Of a DNA stretch of 5,787 bases, positions 4,863 through 5,787 are shown piece after piece. The DNA is taken from contig QNFN01000137.1 in assembly GCA_003645555.1 (NCBI GenBank), positions 1 to 5,787 of the forward strand, in the 5' to 3' direction. This DNA is from Gammaproteobacteria bacterium (lineage in GTDB: Bacteria > Pseudomonadota > Gammaproteobacteria > QNFN01). The notes under the pieces are model-generated. The model saw only the letters and a list, made by a program, of their open reading frames with translations, had not been told where the DNA came from and made no database searches. The position numbers were made by a program, and so were the translations under genes. Every line of letters begins with the position of its first letter. Position 1 is the stretch's first letter.

Positions 4863-5501
4863 TCAGTTGCCGGTGGTATCGCTCTCGAGCAGGTAGCGCA
4901 CTGCCTCGGCGATGGTACCCGGTGGGGTGGCGTGCGGGAACAGGAAGCGCAGTTCGCCGTCGGCATCGATCAGGTAGCTGGCCGCGGAGTGGTTGACGGC
5001 GTAGCCGAGGGGTGAGTCGGGCAGTTCGACCCGGTAGTAGCGGACCCCGTAACTGGCGACGACGCCGTCGATCTCCGCCTCGCTGCCGGTCAGGCCGATC
5101 AGCCGGGGGTGGAAGTGGTCGACGTAATCGGCCAGTCGCGCCGCCGTGTCGCGTTCCGGATCGAGGGTGACGAACAGGCCGACGATCCGCGACAGCTGGT
5201 CCTCGTCCAGCGCATCGAGCACCTGGCTGGTCGAGGCGAGGGTCAGCGGGCAGATGTCGGGGCAGCTGGTGTAACCGAAGTTCAGCAGCACGAGCTGACC
5301 ACGGAACTGCTCCAGCGAGACCTGGCCCGTCACCGAATCGAGCGTGAACGGTCCTCCGGCAGGCGCGCCGTCAGGCCCGGGCGGTGGGACGGCCGACTGG
5401 GCAAACGCGGTCGGGGCGATCAGCGCCAACAGCAGCGTGACGATGCGCACGGCGGATGCGACTGCCGAAGCGGGTCTGCTCACGCCGGGACGCTGACGCA
5501 C
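4863..5501 (-). CDS. SCO1/SenC/PrrC-family periplasmic copper/thiol protein
   Basis: The 212-aa thioredoxin-fold protein belongs to the family that delivers copper to, or reduces cysteines of, the CuA centre of cytochrome oxidase and some other periplasmic copper enzymes. A Sec-type leader (RIVTLLLALIAPTAFA, about 19-34) probably ends at AFA-Q. The family signature is FGYTSCPDICP with copper ligands C80 and C84. VTLDPERDT (111-119), HFHPRLIGLTG (129-139) and the third ligand H171 in VNHSAASYLID are also present, so the metal site is complete. The GTG start at 5501 touches the TGA of the upstream gene (TGAGTG), implying translational coupling and one transcript. GTG 5483 (SRPASAV...) or GTG 5447 directly before the hydrophobic stretch are alternatives that leave the mature protein unchanged. 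Which enzyme it serves is not shown; the coupled haem-binding neighbour suggests a respiratory or periplasmic oxidoreductase cluster. Confidence 0.93.
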   Translation of the reverse strand: MRQRPGVSRPASAVASAVRIVTLLLALIAPTAFAQSAVPPPGPDGAPAGGPFTLDSVTGQVSLEQFRGQLVLLNFGYTSCPDICPLTLASTSQVLDALDEDQLSRIVGLFVTLDPERDTAARLADYVDHFHPRLIGLTGSEAEIDGVVASYGVRYYRVELPDSPLGYAVNHSAASYLIDADGELRFLFPHATPPGTIAEAVRYLLESDTTGN

Positions 5502-5787
5502 TCAGGCGGTGACTCGGCGTCGCTGGCGGCGCACCAGCCAGAAACCGAGCAGTAAAGTCAGCACGCCGCTGCCGGCAGGCAGGCCGTAGGTCCGGGCCGG
5601 GTCTGCCTCGGGCGGCGGCAGCAGCCAGTTCCAGGAGGTCAGGGTGTGTTTTGATCCGGCCTCGCCGTTGCTGCCGTCCCAGTTGGCGAAGCTGACCGGG
5701 ATGAACTGGCCGTCCTCGAAGCGGATGTCGTCATCCCCGTCGGTGATTCGGGAACGGGTCATCAGTATCCGCCAGCGTCCCTCGTGC
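5502..5787 (-). CDS. C-terminal end of an ethylbenzene-dehydrogenase-like haem-binding protein with C-terminal membrane anchor, cut by window edge
   Basis: The frame is open from the right edge to TGA at 5504-5502, giving 94 visible residues that begin HEGRWRILMTRSRI. An internal ATG at 5762 is very unlikely to be the true start because the family pattern continues upstream of it. Residues around DGQFIPVSFANWDGSNGEAG and the SWNWLL stretch resemble the end of the EB_dh (ethylbenzene dehydrogenase gamma-like, haem b-binding) domain, where W.I.MTR, IPV.FA.WDG and a late tryptophan segment recur. Such domains occur in DMSO-reductase-family gamma subunits and in stand-alone or cytochrome-c-fused periplasmic proteins. 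After a proline-rich linker (LLPPPEADP) comes one transmembrane helix (GSGVLTLLLGFWLV) and an RRQRRR cluster, so the domain is held on the periplasmic side by a C-terminal anchor. The start, signal peptide and any cytochrome c part lie outside. The family call is from memory of motifs and is moderate. Confidence 0.72.
   Translation of the reverse strand, partial: HEGRWRILMTRSRITDGDDDIRFEDGQFIPVSFANWDGSNGEAGSKHTLTSWNWLLPPPEADPARTYGLPAGSGVLTLLLGFWLVRRQRRRVTA

Noticed and set aside
5109..5555. 148-codon plus-strand frame opposite the SCO gene
   Set aside because: Shadow of the SCO gene; Arg/Gln-rich low-complexity product.

Overview
The window looks like chromosome from a GC-rich gammaproteobacterium. 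The Fpr and two-ACT-domain SerB proteins are of the type found in Pseudomonas and its relatives. The ethylbenzene-dehydrogenase-like haem protein next to a SCO protein, together with the TGTAGGTCGG-type REP hairpins, would also fit Chromatiales- or Halomonas-like lineages. I cannot name a genus from sequence alone. There is no phage, integrase, CRISPR array, rRNA or tRNA.

Layout, left to right. (1) Positions 1-1651 carry two minus-strand membrane sensor genes. The upstream gene (1651 to 707) encodes a double-Cache periplasmic domain between two transmembrane helices with no output domain. The downstream gene (434 to beyond the left edge) starts with a transmembrane helix and a helical, charged periplasmic domain of the four-helix-bundle type. 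The 272 bp between them is packed with perfect small palindromes. (2) Positions 1652-2144 are non-coding. They hold a ~159 bp nested palindrome resembling a miniature transposable element, whose left half contains a possible promoter facing the Cache gene, followed by an AT-rich control region for fpr. (3) fpr (2145-2921, plus strand) encodes ferredoxin/flavodoxin-NADP+ reductase. (4) Positions 2922-3354 lie between the convergent fpr and serB genes. They hold a plain hairpin, a back-to-back REP pair and a very strong intrinsic terminator for serB. (5) serB (4596 to 3355, minus) encodes phosphoserine phosphatase. (6) Positions 4597-4862 hold an inverted repeat upstream of serB and a second REP pair with possible decayed copies. 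(7) Positions 4863-5787 (minus) carry a SCO1/SenC-type copper/thiol protein directly abutting the end of a haem-binding ethylbenzene-dehydrogenase-like protein that runs off the right edge.

The genes fall into independent units: membrane signalling, redox supply (Fpr), serine biosynthesis (SerB) and respiratory or periplasmic electron transfer (haem protein plus SCO). The coding content is mostly conventional. The most unusual material is the output-less Cache protein paired with a second sensor, and the dense and varied intergenic palindromes: a hairpin cluster, a MITE-like element and two REPINs with a compensatory base change.
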